Shown piece after piece: positions 35,468 through 46,330 of a DNA stretch of 64,000 bases (positions within the stretch are counted from its first letter, which is position 1; each line of letters starts with the position of its first letter). Below the pieces are notes generated by a model, which was not told where the DNA came from, made no database searches, and saw nothing but the letters and a program-made list of their open reading frames with translations. This DNA comes from Saprospiraceae bacterium (GTDB lineage Bacteria > Bacteroidota > Bacteroidia > Chitinophagales > Saprospiraceae), in the NCBI GenBank assembly GCA_016714085.1, contig JADJNW010000001.1, positions 1 to 64,000 of the forward strand. Reading direction: 5' to 3'. Made by a program: the position numbers and the translations under genes.

Positions 35468-38400
35468 TTAAGCCTTGGTATTCAGCTGATTCCAGATTTC
35501 CTTCAAAGATTCATACCGCGCTTTCAGTTCCTCGTATCGCTCAAAAGCGTCCTTGCCGGGCCGTTGATCCGCACCATCCAACATATTACTCAAATATTGC
35601 AATTGCGCAACGAGCATCGGTGTCATATAACGCCCTTCCTCGGTTTCTAATGCTGATATGATTTGCTTTAAAGTAGCGTTTTCTTTATTCATTCGCTCTA
35701 TCTCTTTCTTATTCTTCACTGTTTTCAACTGCTCTGTCAGCGTTTTTTGGCGATTTTTAACAGCATCTGCCAGTTTTTTGACCTCGGTACTGAGATTGCG
35801 AACTTGCAATGCTAATGCCTCCTGTACGCGCAAATCTTCGATTGTCAAACCTGTATTCTCTAAACGGGGATCCATTCTAATAAAAAAATCTTGCGTAAGC
35901 GTTTCATTTCCAGCTTTTAAACGCGCTTCATAACGACCCGGCGCTACCATTGGACCGCCGCGGCCGGAGCGATTCGCATTGGCATCCCAAGCGCCGAGAT
36001 GCCGCATATCCCAGACGATCCGATGCAAGCCAGCCTTGGTGCTGAGATTCAAACCACTACTGCCTCCCTGCAAGAAATTGGTCTGCATATCGCGCTCAGC
36101 ACTGCTACTTGGTTCCGGCTTGCCATTGCTAAAAGCCCGAATAACTTTGCCTTTTTCATTCAAAATCTCCAATTGAATACTTTCGGCATCTTTGTTCAGA
36201 TAATAATACATTGTAACACCCGGCGCAGGGAAATTTGGTATATCATTCTGATTGCCACGGTAATACATTCGATAAGCATCACGAGGCGCAAATAAGGATA
36301 TGCCCGATTCTACTGTCTGATTCCATTGATGTAATGCTGTAAGATCATCCATAATCCAAAAGCCACGCCCCATCGTAGAAAGCACGAGGTCTTTACGATT
36401 TATTTTAATATCTGTAATAGGTGTGATCGGCAAATTTTGTTGAAAAGGCAGCCAGTTTTCACCATCATCCAAGGATATAAATAAACCAAATTCCGTACCT
36501 GCATAAAGCAAACCTTCCCGATTCGGGTCTTCGCGCACAGTACGCACAGGATAATCCGATGGAATGCCTTTGGTGATAAGCTTCCAGGATTTTCCATAAT
36601 CTTCGGTTTTGAAAATATAAGGTTTCCAATCGCCTAATTGATAGCGTAAAATCGCAGCATACGCCTTCGCTGCTCGATGTGGCGAGGGTTCTACGCAATC
36701 CACGCGACCACCGGGCGGCAAGGATTTTGGTGTCACATTTCCCCAAGATTTGCCGCCATTTTGAGTCAAATGAATCGGGCCGTCATTCGCACCTACCCAA
36801 ATTAAACCTTCTATTAATTTTGATTCATTTACATCATAAATCGTGCTATAATATTCTTCTCCTGTAATATCTCTTGTGATGGGAGCGCCCGAAATGGCCT
36901 GGGTTTCAGGCGTATAAGCAGTCAAATCAGGTGAAATAATTTCCCAGGTTTTGCCATCATCCGTAGTCTTATGCAAGTATTGCGAAGCATGATACACGAC
37001 ATCAGAATTGTGTGGCGACACATGGATAGGCGCTACGCGCTGAAAACGAAATTTTAAATCGGTCGGTTTATGCCCATAAATATTCATCGCGCCCACGTGG
37101 TACTGCATTTCCTGCCCCGTTTTTTTATTAAAAACACTGAAATTTCCTTTGCAATTGGCATAAACAATATCAGGATTTCCAGGTTTGGGAACAGCCGGCC
37201 CCGTTTCACAACCTCCCGTTTCTAATAAATAAGAGTTCTCACCAGCCTGTACGCCAAAAGGCGGCAAACTCGGCACAGCTATGGTGGTAGAATTATCTTG
37301 TTGACCAGCATACAACCAGTAAGGAAATTGATCATCCACTTCCACTTGATACAATTCAGCGGTTGACTGATTGAATTGGGTTGACCAGGTGCGACCGCCA
37401 TTTGTACTTACATTCGCGCCACCATCATTACATTCTACTATAATAAGCGTATCATTTGGATTGATCCAGATATCGTGTGTATCGCCGTGCGGCACGCGCA
37501 TGGTCTGCCAATTTTTGCCACCATCCATTGATTTCCAAAGACTTGTGGAACTCACCCAAAGTACATCCGCATTTTTCGGATTGGCATCAATATTACAATA
37601 ATAAAAAGGTCGATCAAGCAGCGGCGCGTGCGTACTCACCAAAGTAAAACTTTCACCTTGATCGTCAGAACGATACACGCCGCCTTCGCCCACAGGCGCT
37701 TCCACCAATGCCCACAGGCGATTGGGGTTGGCAGCGGAGACCGCCAGATCAATTTTTCCAATCAAATTTTGAGGTAAATCTTTATTTATTTTTTTCCAGG
37801 TGATACCACCATCAATAGATTTGTAAATACCGCCCTCTTTACCCCCACTAATGATCGTCCAGGGTTTGCGCTCTACACGCCAGGCAGCAGCATAAATAAT
37901 ATCAGGATTATCGGGAGCAAATTCTACATCTGTAATTCCAATAGTATCAGCAATATATAAAACTTTTTCCCAGTTTTTGCCGCCATCTTTGGTACGAAAA
38001 ACGCCGCGTTCCGCATTCGGTGCAAAAGCATTTCCAATGGCCGCCACAAAAACAATATCAGGATTGGTCGGATGAATTTTCACCGCGCCGATTTGACCAG
38101 TTTTTTCCAAACCAATCATCGACCATTTTTTGCCACCATCCGTGGATTTATAAACCCCTTTGCCCGTAATTACATTGCTGCGAATCCCGTCAGAACCTGT
38201 ACCAACATAAACAATATTCGGATTGGAAAGCGCCACTTCAATCGAGCCGATCGAAGGCGTTGCGAAAAAACCATCGGAGACATTATCCCAAGTCAAGCCA
38301 TAATCCGTTGTTTTCCAGACACCTCCGCCGGTTGCACCCATATAAAACGTACCTTGCTGCGAAGGAATTCCAGCCACCGCCGTGACCCGCCCGCCGCGAC

Positions 38401-38518
38401 TCGGGCCGACATTTCTGAATTTTAATTCCTGGAATAAATCATTGGATTGTGCAGTAATGAAGCCGCTTTCAAGCATTAGCATTGTCAAAGCGATCAGGAA
38501 TAAAGCATATTTCATCAT
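35468..38518 (-). CDS. Secreted VPS10/BNR-type beta-propeller protein
   Basis: About 1016 residues from ATG 38518 (next codon is also ATG). Signal peptide YALFLIALTMLMLESGFITA. Two tandem propellers of BNR/Asp-box blades: GGGVWKTTDYGLTWDNVSDG, GVYKSTDGGKKWSMIG, GVFRTKDGGKNWEKV, GIYKSIDGGITWKKIN, GVYRSDDQGESFTLV, SLWKSMDGGKNWQTMRV, LHKTTDDGKTWEII, IFKTEDYGKSWKLI, LFISLDDGENWLPF. The C-terminal 250 residues hold a beta-domain and a coiled coil (VKNRQKTLTEQLKTVKNKKE). This is the sortilin-like/VPS10 family annotated as 'glycosyl hydrolase' in Bacteroidota; no glycosidase active site is evident. Extracellular; ligand unknown. Confidence 0.88.
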   Translation of the reverse strand: MMKYALFLIALTMLMLESGFITAQSNDLFQELKFRNVGPSRGGRVTAVAGIPSQQGTFYMGATGGGVWKTTDYGLTWDNVSDGFFATPSIGSIEVALSNPNIVYVGTGSDGIRSNVITGKGVYKSTDGGKKWSMIGLEKTGQIGAVKIHPTNPDIVFVAAIGNAFAPNAERGVFRTKDGGKNWEKVLYIADTIGITDVEFAPDNPDIIYAAAWRVERKPWTIISGGKEGGIYKSIDGGITWKKINKDLPQNLIGKIDLAVSAANPNRLWALVEAPVGEGGVYRSDDQGESFTLVSTHAPLLDRPFYYCNIDANPKNADVLWVSSTSLWKSMDGGKNWQTMRVPHGDTHDIWINPNDTLIIVECNDGGANVSTNGGRTWSTQFNQSTAELYQVEVDDQFPYWLYAGQQDNSTTIAVPSLPPFGVQAGENSYLLETGGCETGPAVPKPGNPDIVYANCKGNFSVFNKKTGQEMQYHVGAMNIYGHKPTDLKFRFQRVAPIHVSPHNSDVVYHASQYLHKTTDDGKTWEIISPDLTAYTPETQAISGAPITRDITGEEYYSTIYDVNESKLIEGLIWVGANDGPIHLTQNGGKSWGNVTPKSLPPGGRVDCVEPSPHRAAKAYAAILRYQLGDWKPYIFKTEDYGKSWKLITKGIPSDYPVRTVREDPNREGLLYAGTEFGLFISLDDGENWLPFQQNLPITPITDIKINRKDLVLSTMGRGFWIMDDLTALHQWNQTVESGISLFAPRDAYRMYYRGNQNDIPNFPAPGVTMYYYLNKDAESIQLEILNEKGKVIRAFSNGKPEPSSSAERDMQTNFLQGGSSGLNLSTKAGLHRIVWDMRHLGAWDANANRSGRGGPMVAPGRYEARLKAGNETLTQDFFIRMDPRLENTGLTIEDLRVQEALALQVRNLSTEVKKLADAVKNRQKTLTEQLKTVKNKKEIERMNKENATLKQIISALETEEGRYMTPMLVAQLQYLSNMLDGADQRPGKDAFERYEELKARYESLKEIWNQLNTKA

Positions 38519-38803
38519 CTCTTTTATTTGAAGATTAGCAAACACAGTTTAGACAATTTAAGATACAATTTTTCTGAAAATCAGATTTGTTCAGTGAAGA
38601 AAAACACATAAGTAATTTGGATGGCAAAGCACGTCAACACAATACTATTACCATTCCTGCAAGGTTTGTCCGAGCAATTGACAGAAATGTCCGGTAGCTT
38701 GGCAACATTATTCGAATGAAAGTATAGCGAGGTGTACATTTTTGTGGCGTAGGTTTTACGAACGATTTGTAAAATCCAAAATAAAAACCTAAAAATAACC
38801 GCC

Positions 38804-39535
38804 ATGAAAAATGTACTGCCTTTAATCACTATTTCATTCGCTTTTGCTATTTCATTAAGTGCTCAAAACGACCCAATGATTGTGAAAATTCGACAATCAG
38901 CCGCTCAAAAGATTGATGTACAACTGGCTAATTTAGAAAAGAAACGCACGGGCATTTCTGTTCAGGATGTAAAAGGCAACACCTGGGTTTCGGAATATGC
39001 TTGGAATGAAACTGGGTATCATAAAACGATCAATATGACTGGAATGCCGCCGGGCGAATATCTGGTAGTCATAAACAAGCAAAATACGATACAGACTCAG
39101 GCATTTATGCTGACAACCAAACACTTGGTTTTGTTTGAAGCGGCAAAGACGAACGGCGAAGAAGAAGCGATTGCAAAATTGGTAAGCTTTGACAATAAGA
39201 GTACAACTCGAAATATAATTACAAATATAACAAAAGAAAGTAACAATATCATTAAAATACAGTTGGCAAATTTACAAGGAAAACAAATTGTAATGAATTT
39301 ACATCAAATAGGTAATAATTCGGCTATGGAAGTTAAAGTTTCGGGGGAGCAGGGCTATTCTAAAAACTGGAATTTGACAGGTATGCCGTTTGGAGATTAT
39401 TACTTGCATTTGCAAACGCCAGAGGAATCGTTTCTGTATTTTCTTGAATTTGGGAAAGAAGGTATAACAATACAATCGAAGCAACACTTAGAATATTCGC
39501 GTCTTTTAATAAATGAAAAATTAGCAGTAAAATAA
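38804..39535 (+). CDS. Secreted protein with two beta-sandwich repeats
   Basis: 243 residues. Signal peptide LPLITISFAFAISLSAQN, then two similar halves: IDVQLANLEKKRTGISVQD ... NMTGMPPGEYLVVI and IKIQLANLQGKQIVMNLHQ ... NLTGMPFGDYYLHL. Each half has the L-x-G-M-P-x-G-x-Y core also found in T9SS sorting domains, so they may be two such folds without the C-terminal signal role. No family recognised. Expression is probably monocistronic with the terminator at 39592. Confidence 0.72.
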   Translation: MKNVLPLITISFAFAISLSAQNDPMIVKIRQSAAQKIDVQLANLEKKRTGISVQDVKGNTWVSEYAWNETGYHKTINMTGMPPGEYLVVINKQNTIQTQAFMLTTKHLVLFEAAKTNGEEEAIAKLVSFDNKSTTRNIITNITKESNNIIKIQLANLQGKQIVMNLHQIGNNSAMEVKVSGEQGYSKNWNLTGMPFGDYYLHLQTPEESFLYFLEFGKEGITIQSKQHLEYSRLLINEKLAVK

Positions 39536-39591
39536 AATAAATAGCCGACGTCTCAAAAGGACTTTTAATTTTTATATATTACTTCGTACGT

Positions 39592-39624
39592 AGAGTGGAT
39601 GTAAAGATCCGCTCTGCTTTTTTT
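39592..39624 (+). terminator. Rho-independent terminator
   Basis: AGAGTGGAT / ATCCGCTCT (one wobble), 6-base loop, then GC and seven T. Ends transcription from the gene at 38804 before the sensor gene at 39654. Confidence 0.85.
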
Positions 39625-39653
39625 AATTTAGTTGAAATTAATACCCCTGCACC

Positions 39654-42600
39654 ATGTATTATAAAAGAAAATCGCTTATCCTGTTTTCGGTATTGGTTGC
39701 TTTCTTTCAATTTATCGTATCACCAGCGGCTGCGCAAGACCGCAAAAGGCTGGTAGATTATAAGCCACAATTCGAATTACTTAAAATGCCCCAGGGTAGA
39801 GAAGGTAATAATGTCAACGGCGTTTTGCAAGATTCACTTGGTTTTATGTGGTTTGCCACGCACAATGGCTTAGTACGTTATGATGGTCACTTTTTTAAAT
39901 CTTATAATTATAACCCCTCTGATTCCAACTCCATTTCACAGGACTATCTGGAATCGTTTTATTTAGACCGACAGGGCAATATCTGGATTGGCACTTGGGG
40001 CGGTGGATTGAATTGTTTTAATACCAAAAACGAAACATTTATCCGTTATTATCACCGACCCAATGACCCGAATAGTATGGTTGATAATTTTGTGACAAGC
40101 GTAGTGGAAGACCTGCAAGGTTTTATATGGGTAGGCACGGATAAAGGATTAGACCGTTTGAATCCTAAAAATGGCACTATCAAGCATTTTGAATACCATC
40201 CAAAAGATTCCAGCGGCTTGAGTAGCAATGAAATTCGGTCGCTCTATGTGGACAAACAAGGTACGCTTTGGGTGGGAACTGGAAATATATGGAATCTTAT
40301 TAGTCCAGGTGGTGGTTTATGCCGCTATAATCGAGCAACTGAAACTTTCACTCGCTACTTACACGAACCCAATAATCTTACTACTATTTCTGGGAATAAA
40401 GTTCGAGCCTTATTTGAAGATTCTAAAGGCAACTTTTGGGTGGGTACGGAAGGTGATGGGGTGAACCTTATGAATCGGCAAAATGGCACTTTTACCCGAT
40501 TGAAACTCAACACCGATTTTTCGAGAAAAATACAAAATCGTTCCAATCCAATGAATTATCCTGCACAGGTTCACACTTTTTTAGAAGATAAAAATGGGAA
40601 TATTTGGATTGGAAATATTTATGGCGGTTTGAGTATCTATGAACCTGTCACCGGCATGATTCGCCATTTTGAGCCTCGTGAAAAAGATAATACGACGCTT
40701 GAAAGTGATTTCATCTGGCAATTATTTCAATCAAAAGATGGAACGATTTGGATAGTAACTGCTTCGGGTGGTTCCCAGGTGTATCGAGTAGCAGATGATA
40801 AAGATTATATTTCCATATATCCTTTACAAGAAAAATCTTACAATTATTCGACAAGCGCGATTTGTTATGAAGGAAATAATCATGTTTGGATGGGTACAGT
40901 CGGTAGTGGCTTATTGACCTATAACGACCTAAAAAAAGGAATCATTGCACAATATCATCCACAAAAAGTAAATAGTTCATTTAATATATCTTACATTCTT
41001 AAGGATAAAGAAGGGCTTATTTGGATAACAGCTGTAGGTAGCGAATATGCGCTGGAACAATTCAACCCGATGACTCGTACTTTTACGCATTACGGTAAAG
41101 TACCCAATAAACAATATCTTTTTGGCAGTGTCGATATTTTAGAGGACAAACGAGGTAATATTTGGTGTATAGCTGGTAATAATATTCTTCTCAGGCTCGA
41201 CAAAAAGACAAATCAAATTAAAGAATTTAAACATAATGTAAATAAAACATCAGACCAAGATGATAGAATGTTTACTATTTTTGAAGATGAAGCCGGTATG
41301 ATTTGGGTAGGTGGATGTTACGAGCGGGGCAAAATTATGTATCTGAATCGGTTTGATCCTGAGTCAGCAACTTGGACTCCTTTCATACGTAATTCCAGTA
41401 CCCTTCGGTCAGAGATTTTTTCAATTTGTCAAGATGCGAATGGTAAAATTTGGTTCAGCACGATCAATCGAGGTATCGGATGCATACAACCTTCCAACGG
41501 TAAAATTGAGTATTATAACACTGGAAACGAGCGGCTTCCAGCTAATAATGCGGGCAACATTCAACTTGGATTAGATAATCAACTCTATATATCTTTTGGC
41601 ACTGCGCTCATTCGAATGAATCCCGCTACCGGCGTTTGGAATACAATTACAGAAATAGCAGCTACTCAAAAAGAAATCAGTCTTAAAGGCTTTCAATCAC
41701 CAGATGGGGTACTCTTATACCCGTTGAATCCTGAAACTGGTTTTTTAACCTTCTCGCCTGAAAAATGGGCTGCCGAAAATAAAAAACGTCCTTCACAAGT
41801 ACGACTCACCGATTTTGCATTGTATAATAAAATCCAGAAGCCAGGTACGAAGGGCATATTGCAACAACCCATTTGGGACACAAAGCAACTCCGGCTCTCG
41901 CATCAGGAGGAATATTTTACTTTCCAATTTTCTTCTCTGGACTACCATAATCTTGGCAACAACCAATATGAGTTCATGCTCGAAAACTACGACCCCTATT
42001 GGCGCAAAACGCAGGGAGAACCGAGTGGTACTTATGTAAAAGTACCGCCGGGCAGCTACACCTTTCGTGTTCGACTTGCGGATGGTGCAATAGAGGGGAA
42101 GGCAGTAGAAACGAGCATTCGTGTGCGAATCCATCCACCCTGGTGGCGGACGTGGTGGGCGTATAGCGGATACGTTTTGGCAGCCACTGGTCTTATTTTT
42201 GCTTTTTATCGTTTTCAACTCAATCATCGCTTGGCGGAAGCCGAAACACAGCGTTTGCAAGAATTAGATATTTTAAAAACGCGTCTTTACACCAATATCA
42301 CCCACGAATTCCGTACCCCTTTGACCGTCATTCTGGGCATGGCGCGGCAAGTGCTGGATGACCCGAAAAATTATTTCCGGCAAGGTTTGGACATGATTCT
42401 GCGAAGCGGTCAGAATTTATTGAATCTGGTCAATCAAATGCTGGATTTAGCAAAGTTAGAATCTGGTAAAATGCCATTACATTTTATACAAGGCAATATC
42501 ATTTCCTATTTAAAATATGTAGTCGAATCGTTTCACTCTTTTGCGGAAAGCCAACAAATACAGCTTCATTTTCTCTCGGATTTGGATGAATTGTATATGG

Positions 42601-43876
42601 ATTATGATGCGGTGAAATTGCAGCAAGTGGTTTCTAATTTATTATCAAATGCAGTGAAATTCACACCCGAAGGCGGACACGTTTATTTAGAAGTACGAAG
42701 GACGAGCGACGAAGTACGATTTACCAAAGTGAAAACCAACGTACTTCCAACTTCGTCCCTCGAACTTCGTGTAAGGGATACGGGCGTTGGCATTGCAGAA
42801 GCGGAATTGCCGCATATTTTCGATCGTTTTTATCAAGCGGATGATTCGCATACGCGCACAGGCGAAGGCACGGGCATTGGCTTGGCGTTGACAAAGGAAT
42901 TGGTAAAATTGATGCAAGGAGAAATTCAAGTAAAAAGCAAGCCAGGGCAAGGCTCTGAGTTTATCGTCACGCTCCTTATTCACCAGGAAGCACCGGAAAT
43001 GGCACCGCCGATTTTAGTTGATAATATAACACTTTTAAATAAAGTAAATATTGTATCAAACGCTGAAACAGTTATCAATACAGAAAAGCCAACTATTTTA
43101 TTAATAGAAGATAATGCCGATGTGATCCGTTATTTAGTGACTTGTTTACAAGATTATTATCAAATTTTAATCGGTGCGGATGGTCAGCAAGGCATTGATG
43201 TAGCATTACATCATATTCCTGATTTAATTATTTCCGATGTAATGATGCCATATAAAGATGGCTTTGAAGTGTGCCAAACCCTGAAAAATGACGAACGCAC
43301 CAGCCATATTCCCATTATCATGCTCACCGCAAAGGCGGATATGGTTTCTAAATTGGAAGGTTTAGAACGCGGCGCAGATGATTACCTTGCCAAACCATTT
43401 CACAAAGAAGAATTGCTGGTGCGCATCCGCAAATTACTCGAATTGCGCCAGAAACTGCAAAATTATTACCTTGCAGCAGCCGGTCTGACGGAAAATGCTA
43501 CTATAATAAAAGACATTCCAACGATTGATACCCTCGAAAACGCTTTTGTAAAAAAGTGCGCCAAGCGGTAGAAGATCATTTGGATGATTCGGAATTCAGC
43601 GTAGAAATCCTTTGTAAGGTGTTGCTTATGAGTCATTCACAATTGCACAGAAAACTGTCGGCGCTCACTGGCTTTTCTGCTAATACCTTCATCCGCTATG
43701 TGCGTTTGACCAAAGCTAAAGAATTATTAAGCAATCCTGCACTCACCATTACGGCGGTTGCTTTTGACACGGGTTTTAATGATCCCAGCTATTTTGGAAG
43801 AGTATTTAAACAAGAATTTGGTGTCACTCCTCAAGAATGGCGGGAGCATCATTTGAATTCAGCCACTAAATTTTAA
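39654..43876 (+). CDS. Hybrid two-component system sensor/regulator (propeller-HK-REC-AraC), frameshifted near the 3' end
   Basis: About 1407 residues once one frameshift is repaired. Signal peptide (LFSVLVAFFQFIVSPAAA), at least 12 two-component propeller blades (WFATHNGLVRYDG, GNIWIGTWGGGLNCFN, GFIWVGTDKGLDRLN ...), Y_Y_Y-type domain (FQFSSLDYHNLGNNQYEFML), one membrane helix at about 832-852, HisKA with the phospho-His in NITHEFRTPLTVILG (about 884), HATPase (DTGVGIAEAELPHIFDRFYQ, GTGIGLALTKELV), receiver (LIEDNADVIRYLV; Asp in IISDVMMPYKDG, about 1192) and AraC HTH (AFDTGFNDPSYFGRVFKQEF). The AraC part is in another frame because one A is missing from the A-run at 43550-43555. Normally controls polysaccharide-use or surface genes; no SusC/D genes are nearby. 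Confidence 0.88.
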
Positions 43877-44029
43877 TCTTTGTCCTGTCGGTTGCATTAT
43901 ATTATTGATATGTAGGTAATATTCAATTTTTAGGTCACAAGGTTTTGCCTGAAAGTCAAACTTTTATCTTTGTGTTGCTTCGCGTTTTTCGCGGCTAAGA
44001 AATTATTCAGTATAAACTCTGATAAAAAA

Positions 44030-44443
44030 ATGTATCAACGAATCGCGCATATCGCTTTGGTTGTCAATGATTATGATGAAGCAATCGAATTTTATACCAA
44101 AAAATTGGATTTTCAATTGATCGAAGATACGCCTCTGAGTGATACCAAACGCTGGGTAATCGTAGCCCCGCCCGGTGCAAAGGAATGCTGCTTACTCCTG
44201 GCGAAAGCTGCGAATGAACAGCAACGCGCTTCCGTAGGAAATCAAACCGGTGGTCGGGTGTTTCTTTTTTTGCATACCGATGATTTTTGGCGGGATTATC
44301 ATAAAATGATCGATAAAGGCATTCAGTTTGTTCGGCCACCTCAAGAAGAAGCGTACGGTACGGTAGCTGTTTTTCAGGATTTGTATGGCAATTTATGGGA
44401 TTTGATACAACCGAATAATCATAATAAAGTTGCTCGTTTATAA
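44030..44443 (+). CDS. VOC/glyoxalase-superfamily protein
   Basis: 137 residues from ATG 44030 (the ATG at 43970 would add a 20-residue leader that is not conserved-looking). Single vicinal oxygen chelate domain: YQRIAHIALVVNDYDEAIEF, KRWVIVAPPGAKECCLLLAK, GRVFLFLHTDDFWRDYHKM, VAVFQDLYGNLWDLIQ. Metal ligands would be the His in HIALVV and acidic residues near the end. Many members are of unknown substrate, annotated as glyoxalase or bleomycin resistance. Standalone gene. Confidence 0.85.
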   Translation: MYQRIAHIALVVNDYDEAIEFYTKKLDFQLIEDTPLSDTKRWVIVAPPGAKECCLLLAKAANEQQRASVGNQTGGRVFLFLHTDDFWRDYHKMIDKGIQFVRPPQEEAYGTVAVFQDLYGNLWDLIQPNNHNKVARL

Positions 44444-44636
44444 TAAAGTCCATAAAATATTATATTTCAATTTTTGAGTTTATTAACTAAATTTGCTGAC
44501 GAAGAAGTGTCATGATTTAATTATACAATTGGCTCTTTTTTAATTATTTGCTTCATATCTTTTGCTTATATTTATATTTTAATTAAAAACTAATATCATA
44601 AAATAACAGCTCAAATTAAAATAAAACCACACGACT

Positions 44637-46271
44637 ATGAAAATCAAAATCCTTTCAATTTTAGCAATCGCCTTATTATTATTGGCTTGTAATAAAAAAC
44701 AATCGCCCACAACCGACACGCCAGTAATGACTGCGGCCGATTCTCTGTTGAATAAATACACCAATTTTCAGCTAACCGCTGATCTGAGTAAATTGACCGA
44801 TCAAGAGCGCCAGATGATTCCAATTCTCATAGAAGCCGCGCAAATCATGAATGAATTGTTCTGGTACGAAGCGCTGGGCGACAAACAAGCATTTCTCGAT
44901 GGCATTTCCGATGAAAAACTCAAGCAATTTGCCACCATCAACTACGGCCCCTGGGATCGTTTGGACGACAACAAGCCTTTTGTTCCTGGGTTTGAGGCGA
45001 AACCGGCCGGCGCTAATTTCTACCCCGCCGATATGACGAAAGAAGAATTTGAAGCATCGGAATTGCCAGATAAAGCAAGTCTTTATACTTTCCTCCGCCG
45101 CGACGATCAAGGCAAGCTCAAGACGATCCCTTATCGGGAAATGTTCAAAGATCAGGTGACCAAAGCCTCGGATTTGCTGAAAAAAGCTGCCGCTTTAGCC
45201 GAGGATGCAGGCTTAAAAAAATACCTGGAACTCCGCGCTGACGCTTTATTGACGGATAATTACCAGCCCAGCGATCTTGCCTGGATGGACATGAAAAGCA
45301 ATCGAATTGATGTGGTGATCGGCCCGATTGAAACGTATGAGGATCAACTCTTTGGCTACAAAGCTGCCCACGAGGCTTATGTTTTGATCAAGGATATGGA
45401 TTGGAGCGAGCGCCTTTCCAAATATGCTTCGGTGTTGCCGGAATTGCAAAAAGGCATACCCGTTCCGGCAGCTTATAAGCAGGAAAAACCTGGCGCTGAC
45501 GCGGATTTAAACGCTTATGATGTGGTGTATTATGCCGGTGATTGCAACGCGGGCAGCAAAACCATTGCTATTAATTTGCCGAATGATGAAGAAGTGCAGT
45601 TGAAAAAAGGTACGCGTCGATTACAATTGAAAAATGCAATGCGTGCCAAATATGATAAAATTATGGTGCCAATCAACGATATATTAATTGCTGAAGATCA
45701 GCGCAAACACGTCACTTTTGATGCTTTTTTTGCGAATACGATGTTCCATGAAGTAGCGCACGGATTGGGTATTAAAAACACGATTAATAAAAAAGGCACG
45801 GTGCGCGAAGCTTTAAAAGAACACGCATCCGCGCTGGAAGAAGGCAAAGCCGATATTTTGGGATTATATATGATCAAACAATTACATGAAAAGGGCGATT
45901 TGGAAGGCGATTTGAAAGATTATTACACTACTTTTATGGCAGGGATTTTCCGCTCGGTGCGCTTCGGGGCAGCCAGTGCGCATGGCAAAGCCAATATGAT
46001 TCGCTTTAATTTCTTTCAAGAACAAGGCGCTTTTGAACGCTTGGAAAATGGCACTTATCGTGTGAATTATGATAAACTCGAAACAGCGATGGCGGCCTTG
46101 TCAGAGCTGATTTTGACTTTACAAGGTGACGGGAATTATGATGGTGTTGCAAAATTAGTAAGTGAAAAAGGTATCATAGGTGCGCAATTACAAGCCGATC
46201 TTGATCGCGTTGATGCTGCCAGTATCCCCGTGGATATTGTATTTGAGCAAGGTGTAAAAGTTTTAAATTAA
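44637..46271 (+). CDS. Dipeptidyl-peptidase III-like (M49) lipoprotein
   Basis: 544 residues. Lipobox LALLLLACNKK. Zinc site HEVAH at about 371-375 (TMFHEVAHGLGIKN) and a glutamate motif LEEGKADILGLY at about 400-411, the M49 arrangement of HExxGH-like and EECRAE-like motifs. The first motif is HExxH, one residue shorter than the HExxGH of classical M49 peptidases. The rest (YDVVYYAGDCNAGSKTIAIN; KKGTRRLQLKNAMRAKYDKI) fits bacterial M49 relatives. Probably an outer-membrane or periplasmic Zn peptidase cutting short peptides. Followed by a terminator. Confidence 0.85.
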   Translation: MKIKILSILAIALLLLACNKKQSPTTDTPVMTAADSLLNKYTNFQLTADLSKLTDQERQMIPILIEAAQIMNELFWYEALGDKQAFLDGISDEKLKQFATINYGPWDRLDDNKPFVPGFEAKPAGANFYPADMTKEEFEASELPDKASLYTFLRRDDQGKLKTIPYREMFKDQVTKASDLLKKAAALAEDAGLKKYLELRADALLTDNYQPSDLAWMDMKSNRIDVVIGPIETYEDQLFGYKAAHEAYVLIKDMDWSERLSKYASVLPELQKGIPVPAAYKQEKPGADADLNAYDVVYYAGDCNAGSKTIAINLPNDEEVQLKKGTRRLQLKNAMRAKYDKIMVPINDILIAEDQRKHVTFDAFFANTMFHEVAHGLGIKNTINKKGTVREALKEHASALEEGKADILGLYMIKQLHEKGDLEGDLKDYYTTFMAGIFRSVRFGAASAHGKANMIRFNFFQEQGAFERLENGTYRVNYDKLETAMAALSELILTLQGDGNYDGVAKLVSEKGIIGAQLQADLDRVDAASIPVDIVFEQGVKVLN

Positions 46272-46283
46272 TATCAATATCAT

Positions 46284-46318
46284 AAGCCTTTCAAAATATT
46301 AATAGTTTTGGAAGGCTT
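46284..46318 (+). terminator. Rho-independent terminator after the M49 gene
   Basis: AAGCCTTTCAAAA / TTTTGGAAGGCTT (one wobble) with a 9-base loop, then CTTTTATCTTTT. Begins 12 bases after the stop at 46271. Confidence 0.85.
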
Positions 46319-46330
46319 CTTTTATCTTTT

